Assembly (NCBI RefSeq): GCF_000420865.1
Contig: NZ_ATVT01000012.1
Coordinates: 61,847-125,846 of the forward strand
DNA length: 64,000 nucleotides
Reading direction: 5' to 3'
DNA from: Butyrivibrio sp. XPD2006
GTDB taxonomy: Bacteria; Bacillota; Clostridia; Lachnospirales; Lachnospiraceae
In this document: positions 46,508-55,900 of the stretch, piece by piece
Layout: each line of letters opens with the position of its first letter
Position numbering within the stretch: the stretch's first letter is position 1
Position numbers and translations under genes: made by a program
Notes under the pieces: model-generated
What the model was told of the DNA's origin: nothing
What the model saw: only the letters and a program-made list of their open reading frames with translations
Databases searched by the model: none

Positions 46508-47473
46508 ATGGCGGGGATAAAGGATATAGCAGATAAGGCGGGCGTGTCGATCACCACTGTATCCAACGTTCTGAACAAGAAAAAGAACGTAGGTGCAAAG
46601 ACCAGAGAGAAGGTCATGGCGATTGCAGCAGAGCTTGGCTATACTCACAAAGATCAAAACGGTATTGACGGCAAGAGGCGCACCATTATCGTAAGCTTCA
46701 GCGACTTCGATACACTCTTTTATCTTGATATCCTTCATGGGATAAGCGATTATGTCGGCAGACAGGGGTATCATATCCTGATATGCAACGGTGATGACCT
46801 TGCTCATTATTCGGATCCGGATGAGGTGTGCGGCTGCATTATTCTCAGTTCACAGATAACGGATGCACAGGTTCTGGCTGTTGCGGATAAAGGACTTCCG
46901 GTGATAACTCTTGATCGTGAGCTCAAGCACCCTATGATCAAGGCCATGATCGTCAGTAACTACGAAGGCGAAAGGCAGCTAATGCAAAAGCTTGTGGAGG
47001 CCGGATTTAAGTCTTTTGCGTTTCTTACCGGACAGGATACTGCCGATAATAAAGAGCGATATACAGCTTTAAGGGATGTACTTAAAGAGAACGACCTTCC
47101 TTTTCACAGAAACGATCTGTATGAGGGGGACTGGAAAGAGAAGAGCGGAGCCCAGACAGCAAGGCTCATTATGTTAAGAGACCGTATGCCTGAGGTTTTG
47201 GTGTGTGCCAACGATATGATGGCGATCGGAGCTATCCGCCATTTCCAGGAGAATGGTATAAGAGTGCCTGAAGATATATCGGTGTGCGGCTTTGATGATA
47301 TCATCATCTCCAGATATCTTGGACTTACGACAGTCAGCGTACCTGATTACGAAAGAGGTTTTCTGGCCGGACAGGCTCTTTTAAACATTTTGGACGGCAG
47401 CGGAGATTATGAGACTTATAAGATCGGCGCCAGAGTGAAATGGAGGCGGACGGTGGCGCTTCCTCGCAAGTAA
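46508..47473 (+). CDS. LacI-family transcriptional regulator
   Basis: A 321-residue regulator: MAGIKDIADKAGVSITTVSNVLNKKKNVGAKTREKVMAIAAELGYTH is the LacI HTH and hinge. A periplasmic-binding-protein-like sensor domain follows (TIIVSFSDFDTLFYLDILHGISDYV, DRMPEVLVCANDMMAIGAIRHFQENGIRVPEDISVCGFDD). It lies upstream of the alpha-glucoside genes, which it probably controls in response to a sugar. TTTTAGTAAAAT-type repeats follow its stop. Its transcript ends at the terminator near 47590. Confidence 0.9.
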   Translation: MAGIKDIADKAGVSITTVSNVLNKKKNVGAKTREKVMAIAAELGYTHKDQNGIDGKRRTIIVSFSDFDTLFYLDILHGISDYVGRQGYHILICNGDDLAHYSDPDEVCGCIILSSQITDAQVLAVADKGLPVITLDRELKHPMIKAMIVSNYEGERQLMQKLVEAGFKSFAFLTGQDTADNKERYTALRDVLKENDLPFHRNDLYEGDWKEKSGAQTARLIMLRDRMPEVLVCANDMMAIGAIRHFQENGIRVPEDISVCGFDDIIISRYLGLTTVSVPDYERGFLAGQALLNILDGSGDYETYKIGARVKWRRTVALPRK

Positions 47474-47480
47474 AACCTGG

Positions 47481-47545
47481 ATTTTACTAAAATTTAGTAA
47501 AATCAAACAAGATTTTAGTAAAATGAATATGACTTTAGTAAAATA
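47481..47545. repeat. Cluster of TTTAGTAAAAT repeats
   Basis: ATTTTACTAAA-A-TTTAGTAAAAT (47481-47503) is an exact inverted repeat. Two more direct copies of TTTAGTAAAAT occur at about 47514-47524 and 47534-47544. The gap is about 20 bases, near two helical turns. They are after lacI and before its terminator, upstream of the sugar genes. Confidence 0.7.
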
Positions 47546-47549
47546 ACAA

Positions 47550-47590
47550 ACCTTCCATGTGTGAAAATTACATATGGAAGGTCTTTTTTT
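47550..47590 (+). terminator. Rho-independent terminator after lacI
   Basis: ACCTTCCATGTG and CATATGGAAGGT form a stem, followed by seven T (47584-47590). Confidence 0.8.
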
Positions 47591-47699
47591 GTGTCAAACA
47601 ACCAAAAAATATTTGCGATATTGCGGTATTTTCAGTAAATAGCTTAGCATATAAGTATCAGAGCGAACGTAATATTGTTCATATAAAAAGGAGGATAAT

Positions 47700-49076
47700 A
47701 TGAAAAAGAAAGCACTGACACTGCTGCTTGCAGCAACAACTACACTCACATTTGCACTGACAGGATGTGGAACAACAGGTACAACCGGAACAACTGAGGC
47801 ACCTGCAGCCACAACTACAGAGACAGCAACAGAGGCAGCACCTGCAGATGCACCTGCTACAACAGATAGCGGCGAAGGCACAACTATCAAGCTGGTTAAC
47901 AACAAGGCAGAGATCCAGGAAGGTCTTGCAATCCTTGCTGACACTTACAAAGAGCAGACAGGTGTTACAGTTTCCATCGATACAATCGGTGGTGGACAGG
48001 ACACGCAGGCTATCCTGAAGAACTACTATCAGGCAGGAGATATGCCTGACATCTTCGTATTCGAGGGTGACACACACTATGAGACATGGAAGGATCTTCT
48101 TGCAGATCTTTCAGACGAGGCTTGGACAAGCGACACAGAAGCTGAGTATGTAGGACCTGACGGACATGTTTACGGATTCCCTACAACTACAGAAGCTATC
48201 GGTCTTTCTTACAACAAGTCAATTCTTGACAAGGCAGGTATCGATCCTAAGTCAATCACAGGTCCTGAGAGCATGAGAGCAGCTTTCGAGAAGATCGATT
48301 CTATGAAGGATGAACTTGGACTTACAGCAGTTGTAGGTTACTACACAGAGTCAGCTAACCTCTGGTGGACAGCAGGTCAGCACCTCTTCGGAACATATCT
48401 TGATTCCGGTCTTGCACGTAACGACACAACATACCTTGATCTTATCAATGATGGCGGAAAGCTTGATCCGGATCGTATGAAAGCTTTCGCTGAGATGGTA
48501 GCTCTTTTCAACGAGTACACAGATCCTCTCGGAGTTTCCGGCTCATATGATGATCAGGTTCTTGGCTTTGCAAGCGGCAAGTACGCTTTCGTAACACAGG
48601 GTTCATGGATCGGCGCATCAATGACAACAACTTATGCTGATCAGTATGCAGCAGCCGGCAATTTCGAAGTAGGTATGATCCCTTACGCATTCATCGAGGG
48701 ACAGGATACAATCCAGACCAATTCACCTAACTGGTGGGGACTTTACAAGGACGGCAACGTTGACGCAGCTAAGGCATTCATTCAGTGGTGCTCACAGAAC
48801 GACGGCGGACAGCAGATCCTTGCAGAGAAGTGCGGATGCGTATCACCTTTCGTATCTTCACAGTATGCACCTGCAGATCCTTATGCTAAGACAATTGCTG
48901 ATTACACAGCAGCAGGAAAGACTTCTGCATGGCATTGGCAGGGATGGAAAGCAGGTCTTGCACAGAACGTATCTTCTGTAGTATTCCAGGATTTTGCTAA
49001 GGGTTCAATCAAAGATACAGATCAGTTTATCGATACACTTCAGAAAGCAGTAGAGGCATATTATGCACAACAGTAA
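47700..49076 (+). CDS. Sugar ABC transporter solute-binding lipoprotein
   Basis: A 458-residue lipoprotein with AAGGAGG before ATG 47700. The signal peptide MKKKALTLLLAATTTLTFALTGCG ends in a lipobox (LTGC) cut before the cysteine. A Thr/Ala/Pro-rich linker follows, then the family-1 binding-protein fold (IQEGLAILADTYKEQTGVTVSIDTIGGGQDTQAIL, YGFPTTTEAIGLSYNKSIL, FASGKYAFVTQGSWIG). It would bind an alpha-glucoside for ABC import. No permease or ATPase gene lies nearby, so it must share membrane components encoded elsewhere or they have been lost. It overlaps GH65 by 14 bases. Confidence 0.9.
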   Translation: MKKKALTLLLAATTTLTFALTGCGTTGTTGTTEAPAATTTETATEAAPADAPATTDSGEGTTIKLVNNKAEIQEGLAILADTYKEQTGVTVSIDTIGGGQDTQAILKNYYQAGDMPDIFVFEGDTHYETWKDLLADLSDEAWTSDTEAEYVGPDGHVYGFPTTTEAIGLSYNKSILDKAGIDPKSITGPESMRAAFEKIDSMKDELGLTAVVGYYTESANLWWTAGQHLFGTYLDSGLARNDTTYLDLINDGGKLDPDRMKAFAEMVALFNEYTDPLGVSGSYDDQVLGFASGKYAFVTQGSWIGASMTTTYADQYAAAGNFEVGMIPYAFIEGQDTIQTNSPNWWGLYKDGNVDAAKAFIQWCSQNDGGQQILAEKCGCVSPFVSSQYAPADPYAKTIADYTAAGKTSAWHWQGWKAGLAQNVSSVVFQDFAKGSIKDTDQFIDTLQKAVEAYYAQQ

Positions 49077-51375
49077 TCGTGTCATTATACGAGACGAGAA
49101 CTACGACAACAAAACACTTAGATTAAACGAAACATTGTTTTCAAATGCCAATGGGTACATTGGAGTTAGGGGCACACTTGAAGAAGGTGTGCCCGCTGAC
49201 TTTTCGACTATGAGAGGAATGTATCTTGCAGGAGTTTATGAGATCATTCCGATGAAACAGGCTGAGAGCCTTTGCAATCTCATTGAGAAAAAACAGACAA
49301 TGCTCAATGTCGCGGATACACAGTCCATTGACCTGTATGTCTGCGGAGAGCGTTTTGACATGGGTACGGGTGAGCTCATTTCCAATCAGAGAATTCTTGA
49401 TATGGACAACGGCTTTACATCAAGAAAGGTCATATGGAAGAGCCCTCTTGGGAATACGATTAAAATAGAGACAAAGAGGATGACACACCTTGGCATTCCT
49501 CAGCTCTTTACTATTGAATACAGTGTTACATCAATGGATTTCGACGGTGAGATAGTTTTTGACTCATGGCATATAGCCGATGTCAAGAATTACTCGGATC
49601 CCACAGATCCGAGACTCGCTGCGGAGAGTCCGTCATATCTTACGGTCAATTGTGCTGAGGCCATTGACAATTCCACACTTTGTGTGAGCAGTACCGGTGT
49701 CAGCGACATCAGTATTGCATCTGCCACTTCAGGCATCCTGCTGGGGGAGGACGATTTTATCGACGTGTATGACAATACCGATGATAGGCGGGTATGCACC
49801 TATTATAAGGGGCATATTTCAGAGGGACAGGAAATACGCCTCGTGAAGTTCTCAACTTTCTCTGATTCACAGATAAGTGATGATCCGGGAAAAGACGCTT
49901 TGGCGGTCCTTCAGGATGCTCTTGAAGAAGTGAAGGCAGATGGAAGCGGCCTTTCGCACTTATATGATAAACAGACAAAGATCCTTAAAGAATTCTGGGA
50001 TCAGTCGGCTTTAAAGATCATGGGCGATGATGATCTTGATCTTGCCATGAGCTTTAATATGTATCAGATGTTCTGCTCGGCTCCGAGAATTCCCGGATAC
50101 AGTATTGCTGCCAAGGGACTTACAGGAGAGGGCTACGAGGGGCATTATTTCTGGGATACGGAGATGTATGCACTTCCTTTCTTTACACTCACTGATACAA
50201 AACTTGCAAAAAACATACTTCATTTCAGATATAAAACACTTCAAAAAGCCAGGGAGAATGCAGGTCTTTTAGGACATAAAAAAGGCGCACTTTATCCATG
50301 GCGAACCATTACAGGTGAAGAGTGTTCCGGATATTTTCCCAGCGGAACAGCTGCTTATCACATAAATGGCGCAGTTTCTTATGCCATCGTTCAGTACTAT
50401 CTCGCAACAGGGGATAAGAATTTTATCCTTAAAGAAGGCGCTGAGATAATGATAGAAATAGCAAGGCTGTGGCTTGATACCGGTAACTACGACAGGAAGG
50501 GACGCTTTGTGATCAATGAGGTTACAGGTCCCGATGAGTACACCTGTATGGTGGACAACAATTTCTATACCAATTGCGCGGCTGCACATGGTATGAAATG
50601 GATGGTCAAATTCCTTCAGATATTTGCCAATACCCCGGAGATAATATCTCTTAAACAGAGACTTAAGCTTACTGATAAGGAAATCTCTGAGATTACAGAG
50701 GCGGCAGATAAGATGTATCTTCCTTATGACGAAGAACTCGGAATAAATCCGCAGGATGACTCATTCCTTCAAAAGCCCGTATGGGATCTTGAGAACACAC
50801 CAAGGGAAGAGTTTCCTCTGCTTCTTCATTATCATCCGCTGCATCTGTACAGATATCAGGTCTGCAAACAGGCTGATACGGTTCTGGCACATTTTCTTTT
50901 CCCTGAGGATGCTGACAAGCAGACTATGGAAAAGAGCTTCAGGTATTATGAGAAGATAACGACTCATGATTCATCCCTGTCTACCTGCGTGTTCTCCATG
51001 CAGGCATCAAGACTTGGACTTTATGATGAGGCGGCTGCATATTTTGGAGACTCTGCAAAGCTTGACCTTATGAACCTTCACGGAAACAGCTCTGACGGAG
51101 TTCATACCGCCAATATGGGCGGCTCCTACATGGCCTTTATCTATGGCTTTGGCGGAATAAGGATAGGTGAAGACGGACTGTCTGTCAATCCGTTCCTGCC
51201 GGGCATGCTCAGCGGATACTCCTTTAAATTCAAGTATCACGGCAGACTCATTGAAGTTTCTGTCAGTGAAAAAGAGATTCTGGTTGAGCTTCTTAGCGGC
51301 GATGAGCTGGAATTCAGTCATGGAGAAAAAAGGTATAAGATTACCGGAGGAGAAAAATGCAATATAAAGCAATAA
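49063..51375 (+). CDS. GH65 glycoside phosphorylase (maltose/kojibiose/nigerose type)
   Basis: A 770-residue protein whose ATG 49063 is within the end of the solute-binding gene. It has an N-terminal beta-sandwich, then the (alpha/alpha)6 barrel with EGYEGHYFWDTEMYALPFF, KGALYPWRTITGEECSGYFPSGTAAYHINGAVSYAI, and the catalytic acid in INEVTGPDEYTCMVDNNFYTN (Glu at about residue 493). GH65 phosphorylases split an alpha-linked disaccharide with phosphate to glucose and beta-glucose 1-phosphate. The beta-phosphoglucomutase next to it uses that product. Linkage preference cannot be set from sequence. Confidence 0.92.
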   Translation: MHNSNRVIIRDENYDNKTLRLNETLFSNANGYIGVRGTLEEGVPADFSTMRGMYLAGVYEIIPMKQAESLCNLIEKKQTMLNVADTQSIDLYVCGERFDMGTGELISNQRILDMDNGFTSRKVIWKSPLGNTIKIETKRMTHLGIPQLFTIEYSVTSMDFDGEIVFDSWHIADVKNYSDPTDPRLAAESPSYLTVNCAEAIDNSTLCVSSTGVSDISIASATSGILLGEDDFIDVYDNTDDRRVCTYYKGHISEGQEIRLVKFSTFSDSQISDDPGKDALAVLQDALEEVKADGSGLSHLYDKQTKILKEFWDQSALKIMGDDDLDLAMSFNMYQMFCSAPRIPGYSIAAKGLTGEGYEGHYFWDTEMYALPFFTLTDTKLAKNILHFRYKTLQKARENAGLLGHKKGALYPWRTITGEECSGYFPSGTAAYHINGAVSYAIVQYYLATGDKNFILKEGAEIMIEIARLWLDTGNYDRKGRFVINEVTGPDEYTCMVDNNFYTNCAAAHGMKWMVKFLQIFANTPEIISLKQRLKLTDKEISEITEAADKMYLPYDEELGINPQDDSFLQKPVWDLENTPREEFPLLLHYHPLHLYRYQVCKQADTVLAHFLFPEDADKQTMEKSFRYYEKITTHDSSLSTCVFSMQASRLGLYDEAAAYFGDSAKLDLMNLHGNSSDGVHTANMGGSYMAFIYGFGGIRIGEDGLSVNPFLPGMLSGYSFKFKYHGRLIEVSVSEKEILVELLSGDELEFSHGEKRYKITGGEKCNIKQ

Positions 51376-52001
51376 TTTTTGATCTGGACGGAGTGCTGGT
51401 CTTTACTGACAAGTATCACTACCTGGCCTGGAAGAAGCTTGCGGATAAGCTTGGAATAGAGTTTACGGAAAGGGACAATGACAGGTTAAGGGGCGTAAGC
51501 AGAGAAGAGAGCCTTGACATCATATTAGAGAAGTACCACGGCGAGCCAATTTCTCCGGAGAAGAAAAAAGAGTATCTGGAGGAAAAGAACAATATCTATA
51601 GGGAGAGTCTTTCAGAGATGACCGGAAAAGACGTGTCTTCCGAAGTTAGACAGACTCTGAAAAAGCTGAAGGAAGCAGGATACAGACTGGCTATCGGCTC
51701 TTCAAGCAAGAATACAGCTTATATACTTGAGAGGTGCGAACTGACGGATGCTTTTGAAGTAGTATCGGACGGGACAATGATCACCAGATCAAAGCCGGAC
51801 CCTGAAGTATTCTTAAAGGCAGCGGAGCTTCTCTCAGAAAATCCTTCCGATTGTCTTGTGGTGGAAGATGCTGATGCCGGAGTTACTGCCGCACATGCTG
51901 CAGGAATGGATGTGGCAGCCATAGGCACTGCAACGGCCAGTGGAAGGGCAGATTATGATCTTGATAAATTCGAGGACTTATATGACGTTTTGGAAGGCTG
52001 A
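51357..52001 (+). CDS. pgmB: Beta-phosphoglucomutase
   Basis: A 214-residue HAD-family mutase overlapping GH65 by 19 bases. It has AIIFDLDGVLVFTDKYHYLAWKKLADKLGIEF, where the first Asp is the nucleophile and the second the acid/base, LRGVSREESLDIIL, AIGSSSKNTAYILER, RSKPDPEVFLKAAELL and VVEDADAGVTAAHAAGM. The cap has the RGVSR loop typical of PgmB. It converts beta-glucose 1-phosphate to glucose 6-phosphate, the direct follow-up of GH65. Full length. A terminator follows. Confidence 0.95.
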   Translation: MQYKAIIFDLDGVLVFTDKYHYLAWKKLADKLGIEFTERDNDRLRGVSREESLDIILEKYHGEPISPEKKKEYLEEKNNIYRESLSEMTGKDVSSEVRQTLKKLKEAGYRLAIGSSSKNTAYILERCELTDAFEVVSDGTMITRSKPDPEVFLKAAELLSENPSDCLVVEDADAGVTAAHAAGMDVAAIGTATASGRADYDLDKFEDLYDVLEG

Positions 52002-52022
52002 ATAGATTATATGGAATTATAG

Positions 52023-52051
52023 AAAGGGAACTGTATGTCAGTTCCCTTTTT
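52023..52051 (+). terminator. Rho-independent terminator after pgmB
   Basis: AAAGGGAACTG (52023-52033) pairs with CAGTTCCCTTT (52039-52049) around a five-base loop and continues as TTTTT. Confidence 0.85.
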
Positions 52052-52083
52052 GTGATAAGATTTTTAGGCAGGAGGATTTAAGG

Positions 52084-54042
52084 ATGGTAAGAAAGTACAG
52101 GATTGGGAATCCGATACCGACGGATTCCGTTGTAAAAGAGTTTCAGATTTCAGAGGAGAGCATTCCTCATTTTGACAGAAATGATGAGAAGAAGGAACTT
52201 TCTCTTTTACTGAAGAAAAATGACAAGGTCTTTGGCCTTGGAGAGACTGTCAGAGGCATGAATAAAAGAGGATGGCTTTATACTGCCAATAACTCTGACG
52301 ATCCAAATCATACAGAAAATAAGAACTCATTATATGCTTCCCAGAACTTCTTTGTTGTTTTTTCAAAGGAAGATCAGTTTGGCGTATACGTTGATACTCC
52401 GGGGAAAGTGAGTTTTGACATAGGCTACACGTCCTTGGATAAGCTTGTGATCTCTTTTGAGGACTTCGATGCGGATATCTATATTGTCGAGGGCAGTGAT
52501 GTTCTTGATATAGTTTCTCAGTTCAGAAGCATAATCGGACGCAGTTATATTCCGCCAAAGTGGGCCTTTGGATTTGGTCAGAGCAGATGGAGCTATATGA
52601 CGGCTGACGAAGTAAGGGAAGTGGCCGACAAGTATGCGGAAGCCGGAATTCCTCTTGATATGATCTATCTGGACATCGATTACATGGAGAAATACAAGGA
52701 CTTTACCGTTGACGAGAGCTCTTTTCCCGAGTTCCCTAAGTTCGTGGAGGAGATGAGAGCGCGCGGCATTCATCTTGTTCCCATCATCGATGCAGGCGTC
52801 AAGGTTGAAGAGGGATATGATGTCTACGATGAAGGCGTTGAGAAGGGATATTTTGTCAAAAAAGAAAACGGAGAAAACCTTCTGGCTGCTGTATGGCCCG
52901 GACTTGTTCATTTCCCTGATTTCTTAAATGACGATGCAAGAGCCTGGTTTGGGAATAAATATAAGGTGCTCATCGACCAGGGAATAGATGGATTCTGGAA
53001 TGATATGAATGAGCCGGCTATTTTCTATACGCAGGACCATTTGGATGAGGTCTTTGAGCAGATTGAGGACTACAAGGGCAAGAATCTTGATATTAAATCA
53101 TTCTTTGCATTTAAGGATCTTGTTGGGTCAATTGACAATAACCCTGAGGATTACAGGCGCTTTTATCATGAATATAAGGGAAAGAGGATCAGACACGACA
53201 AGGTTCACAATATATTTGGCTATAACATGACAAGGGCTGCAGGAGAGGCGTTTGAGAGAATCTGTCCCGATAAGAGGATACTTATGTTCTCTAGATCTTC
53301 GTATATCGGAGCACATCGCTACGGCGGAATCTGGCACGGAGACAATCATTCCTGGTGGGCACATCTGCTGCTTAATATCCAGCAGATGCCTGCTGTAAAT
53401 ATGTGCGGCTTCCTTTATACCGGCGCTGATATCGGTGGCTTCGGAAGTGATACTACAGAGGATCTTGTGCTGAGATGGACTGCCTTTGGCATATTCACAC
53501 CGCTCTTTAGAAATCACTGTGCTATGGGCATGAGAAATCAGGAGCTTTACAGGTTTGAGAACATTGATGCCTTCAGAAATATAATAAAGCTCAGATACGC
53601 ACTTATCCCGTACCTGTATTCCGAATTCATGAAGGCAGCTCTTGGGGACAAGATGCTGTTTAAACCACTCTGCTTTGAATATGGAGATGATAGGAGTAGT
53701 CAGGTTGAGGACCAGCTTCTTCTGGGGGAGAGCATTATGCTTGCGCCTGTATATACGCAGAATGCTACGGGAAGATATGTTTATCTTCCTGAGGATATGA
53801 AGCTTGTGAGATTCAGAGCCTATGATGATTATGATGAAGAGATCCTGCAGGCAGGAGATCACTATGTAAAGGCTGAGCTTAATGAGGTTCTGGTATTTGT
53901 CAGAAAGGGACACGTATTGCCGCTTACTACGCCTGAAGATGGTATGAAGTCTGTTGGAGATGCAGAAATGACCTATATATGTTATGATTCTGATGCTGCT
54001 TCATATGAGCTCTATACTGATGATGGAGTAAGCAGGATATAA
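52084..54042 (+). CDS. GH31 alpha-glucosidase
   Basis: A 652-residue glycosidase with GGAGG before ATG 52084. It has the GH31 fold: GLGETVRGMNKRGWLYTANN, then the catalytic (beta/alpha)8 barrel, WSYMTADEVREVADKYAEAGIPLDMIYLDIDYM, the nucleophile in DGFWNDMNEPAIF (Asp near 306), and the acid/base in RYGGIWHGDNHSWW. It should release glucose from alpha-glucosides made available by the preceding genes. It has no signal peptide, so it acts in the cytoplasm. It has its own promoter region after the pgmB terminator. Confidence 0.93.
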   Translation: MVRKYRIGNPIPTDSVVKEFQISEESIPHFDRNDEKKELSLLLKKNDKVFGLGETVRGMNKRGWLYTANNSDDPNHTENKNSLYASQNFFVVFSKEDQFGVYVDTPGKVSFDIGYTSLDKLVISFEDFDADIYIVEGSDVLDIVSQFRSIIGRSYIPPKWAFGFGQSRWSYMTADEVREVADKYAEAGIPLDMIYLDIDYMEKYKDFTVDESSFPEFPKFVEEMRARGIHLVPIIDAGVKVEEGYDVYDEGVEKGYFVKKENGENLLAAVWPGLVHFPDFLNDDARAWFGNKYKVLIDQGIDGFWNDMNEPAIFYTQDHLDEVFEQIEDYKGKNLDIKSFFAFKDLVGSIDNNPEDYRRFYHEYKGKRIRHDKVHNIFGYNMTRAAGEAFERICPDKRILMFSRSSYIGAHRYGGIWHGDNHSWWAHLLLNIQQMPAVNMCGFLYTGADIGGFGSDTTEDLVLRWTAFGIFTPLFRNHCAMGMRNQELYRFENIDAFRNIIKLRYALIPYLYSEFMKAALGDKMLFKPLCFEYGDDRSSQVEDQLLLGESIMLAPVYTQNATGRYVYLPEDMKLVRFRAYDDYDEEILQAGDHYVKAELNEVLVFVRKGHVLPLTTPEDGMKSVGDAEMTYICYDSDAASYELYTDDGVSRI

Positions 54043-54057
54043 AGGAGAAATACATTT

Positions 54058-55857
54058 ATGCAGGACAGATTACCAAAAAGAGATGAGGTATCCCTGGACC
54101 TTACATGGCGTCTCGAGGATATCTATGATGATGAGAAAAAGTGGGAAGAAGAGCTTTCCAAGGTTACAGAGGTTGCCGATAAGATTTCCGCTTATGAGGG
54201 CAAACTCTCTGAGAGTGGAAAAGAGCTTCTGGAGGCATGCAGGCTAAGTGAGGAGCTATATCTTCTTACTGACAGAACATATGGCTATGCCCATATGAGA
54301 GAAGATCAGGATACAGGTAATTCCAAGTATCAGGCTCTTAAGCAGCGCGCAATGTCAGCTATGGTTGCTTCTTCAGAGAAAACAGCTTTTATGGACCCGG
54401 AGATATTAACTCTCTCAGATGAGAAGCTTTCAGAGTTCTACAGTGCTGTTCCTGAGCTTGATCGTTACAAGAGAATGATATGTGAGATCAGAAGACTTAA
54501 GGACCATATGCTGGATGCTGAGAAAGAGCAGCTTCTTGCAAGTGCGCAGGAGCTTATGGGAGCATCCCAGAAGAGCTTTGGAATGCTGAACAATGCAGAT
54601 CTCAAGTTCCCTTCGGTCAAAGATTCCAAGGGAGAAGAGGTTCAGCTTTCAAACGGAAGATTCGTTCCCACACAGATGTCCAAGGACAGAGAGCTTCGTA
54701 AGGCAAGCTTTGAGGCATTTTACGGAAGATACGAGGAGTTCAAGAACACCTGGGCTTCAATGTATGACGGAGAGGTTAAGGGACGTATTTTTAACGCCAA
54801 GGCAAGGAAGTATAACTCCGCATTTGAGGCAGCAGTTGATGGTAACAATGTATCACCCGCTGTGTGCGACAATCTTTTTGCATCAATCCACGACAACATG
54901 GACAAGATGCACAGATACGTTACTCTTCGCAAGAAGCTTCTCGGAGTGGATGAGCTTCACATGTACGACGTTTACGTTGACATGATCCCCGAGTTTGAGA
55001 TGAAGGTTTCCTACGAGGAAGCAAAAGAGATATCTCTCAAGGCACTTGCACCACTTGGTGAGGATTACCTTGCAGTTGTAAAAGAGGCTTATGAGAACAG
55101 ATGGATCGACGTTGTCGAGAATGAAGGAAAGAGAGGCGGCGCATATTCAGGCGGCGTTTACGATGTTCACCCATATATGCTCCTTAACTACAACGATACA
55201 CTTAACGATGTATTTACACTCGTTCATGAGATGGGACATTCAATGCACACCTGGTATACCAACAGGGCACAGACCATCGTTGATTCGGATTACAAGATTT
55301 TTGTTGCCGAGGTTGCATCAACCACAAACGAAGTTCTTCTCTATCACTACATGAAGGAGAATGCAAAGAGCAAAGAGGAAAAGGCATTTATCATCAACCA
55401 CTTCCTTGAGAGCTTTAAGAGCACTATGTTCCGTCAGACCATGTTTGAAGAGTTTGAGAGAAAAACCTGTGAGATGGCTGAGGAGGGAACTCCTCTTACA
55501 GCTGAGGCTCTGTATGATGTTTACTATAACCTCAACAAAGAGTATTTCGGAAAAGACATGATATCAGATCCTCTCATCGGATGGGAGTGGAGCAGAATTC
55601 CTCACTTCTACTACAACTTCTATGTATATCAGTATGCTACAAGTTTTGCAGCAGCTGTTGCCATTGCTGACAAGATCCTCAAAGAGGGTGAGAGCGCAGT
55701 AGCAAAATACAAGGAGTTCCTCTCAAGCGGATGCACACAGGATCCTGTAAGCCTTCTTAAGATCGCTGGCGTTGATCTTACAACAAGAGAGCCTATCGAT
55801 TCTGCACTTGCAGTATTTGGCGAGGCTATCGCAGAGATGGAAGAGATTTCCAAATAA
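54058..55857 (+). CDS. pepF: Oligoendopeptidase F (M3B)
   Basis: A 599-residue cytoplasmic zinc peptidase starting 15 bases after GH31, after AAGGAG. The zinc site is FTLVHEMGHSMHTWYT (HExxH near residue 389), with the third ligand Glu in VAEVASTTNEVLLYHYM. The N-terminus SLDLTWRLEDIYDDEKKWEEEL is typical of PepF. It cleaves short peptides taken up or made by other proteases. Possibly co-transcribed with GH31. Full length. Confidence 0.95.
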   Translation: MQDRLPKRDEVSLDLTWRLEDIYDDEKKWEEELSKVTEVADKISAYEGKLSESGKELLEACRLSEELYLLTDRTYGYAHMREDQDTGNSKYQALKQRAMSAMVASSEKTAFMDPEILTLSDEKLSEFYSAVPELDRYKRMICEIRRLKDHMLDAEKEQLLASAQELMGASQKSFGMLNNADLKFPSVKDSKGEEVQLSNGRFVPTQMSKDRELRKASFEAFYGRYEEFKNTWASMYDGEVKGRIFNAKARKYNSAFEAAVDGNNVSPAVCDNLFASIHDNMDKMHRYVTLRKKLLGVDELHMYDVYVDMIPEFEMKVSYEEAKEISLKALAPLGEDYLAVVKEAYENRWIDVVENEGKRGGAYSGGVYDVHPYMLLNYNDTLNDVFTLVHEMGHSMHTWYTNRAQTIVDSDYKIFVAEVASTTNEVLLYHYMKENAKSKEEKAFIINHFLESFKSTMFRQTMFEEFERKTCEMAEEGTPLTAEALYDVYYNLNKEYFGKDMISDPLIGWEWSRIPHFYYNFYVYQYATSFAAAVAIADKILKEGESAVAKYKEFLSSGCTQDPVSLLKIAGVDLTTREPIDSALAVFGEAIAEMEEISK

Positions 55858-55862
55858 TATTT

Positions 55863-55895
55863 AAAGCTCTGAAACGTTTTGTTTCAGAGCTTTTT
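55863..55895. terminator. Bidirectional terminator between pepF and the GGDEF gene
   Basis: AAAGCTCTGAAAC (55863-55875) pairs with GTTTCAGAGCTTT (55881-55893) around GTTTT. A- and T-runs flank it, so it serves both converging genes. Confidence 0.88.
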
Positions 55896-55900
55896 AAATG

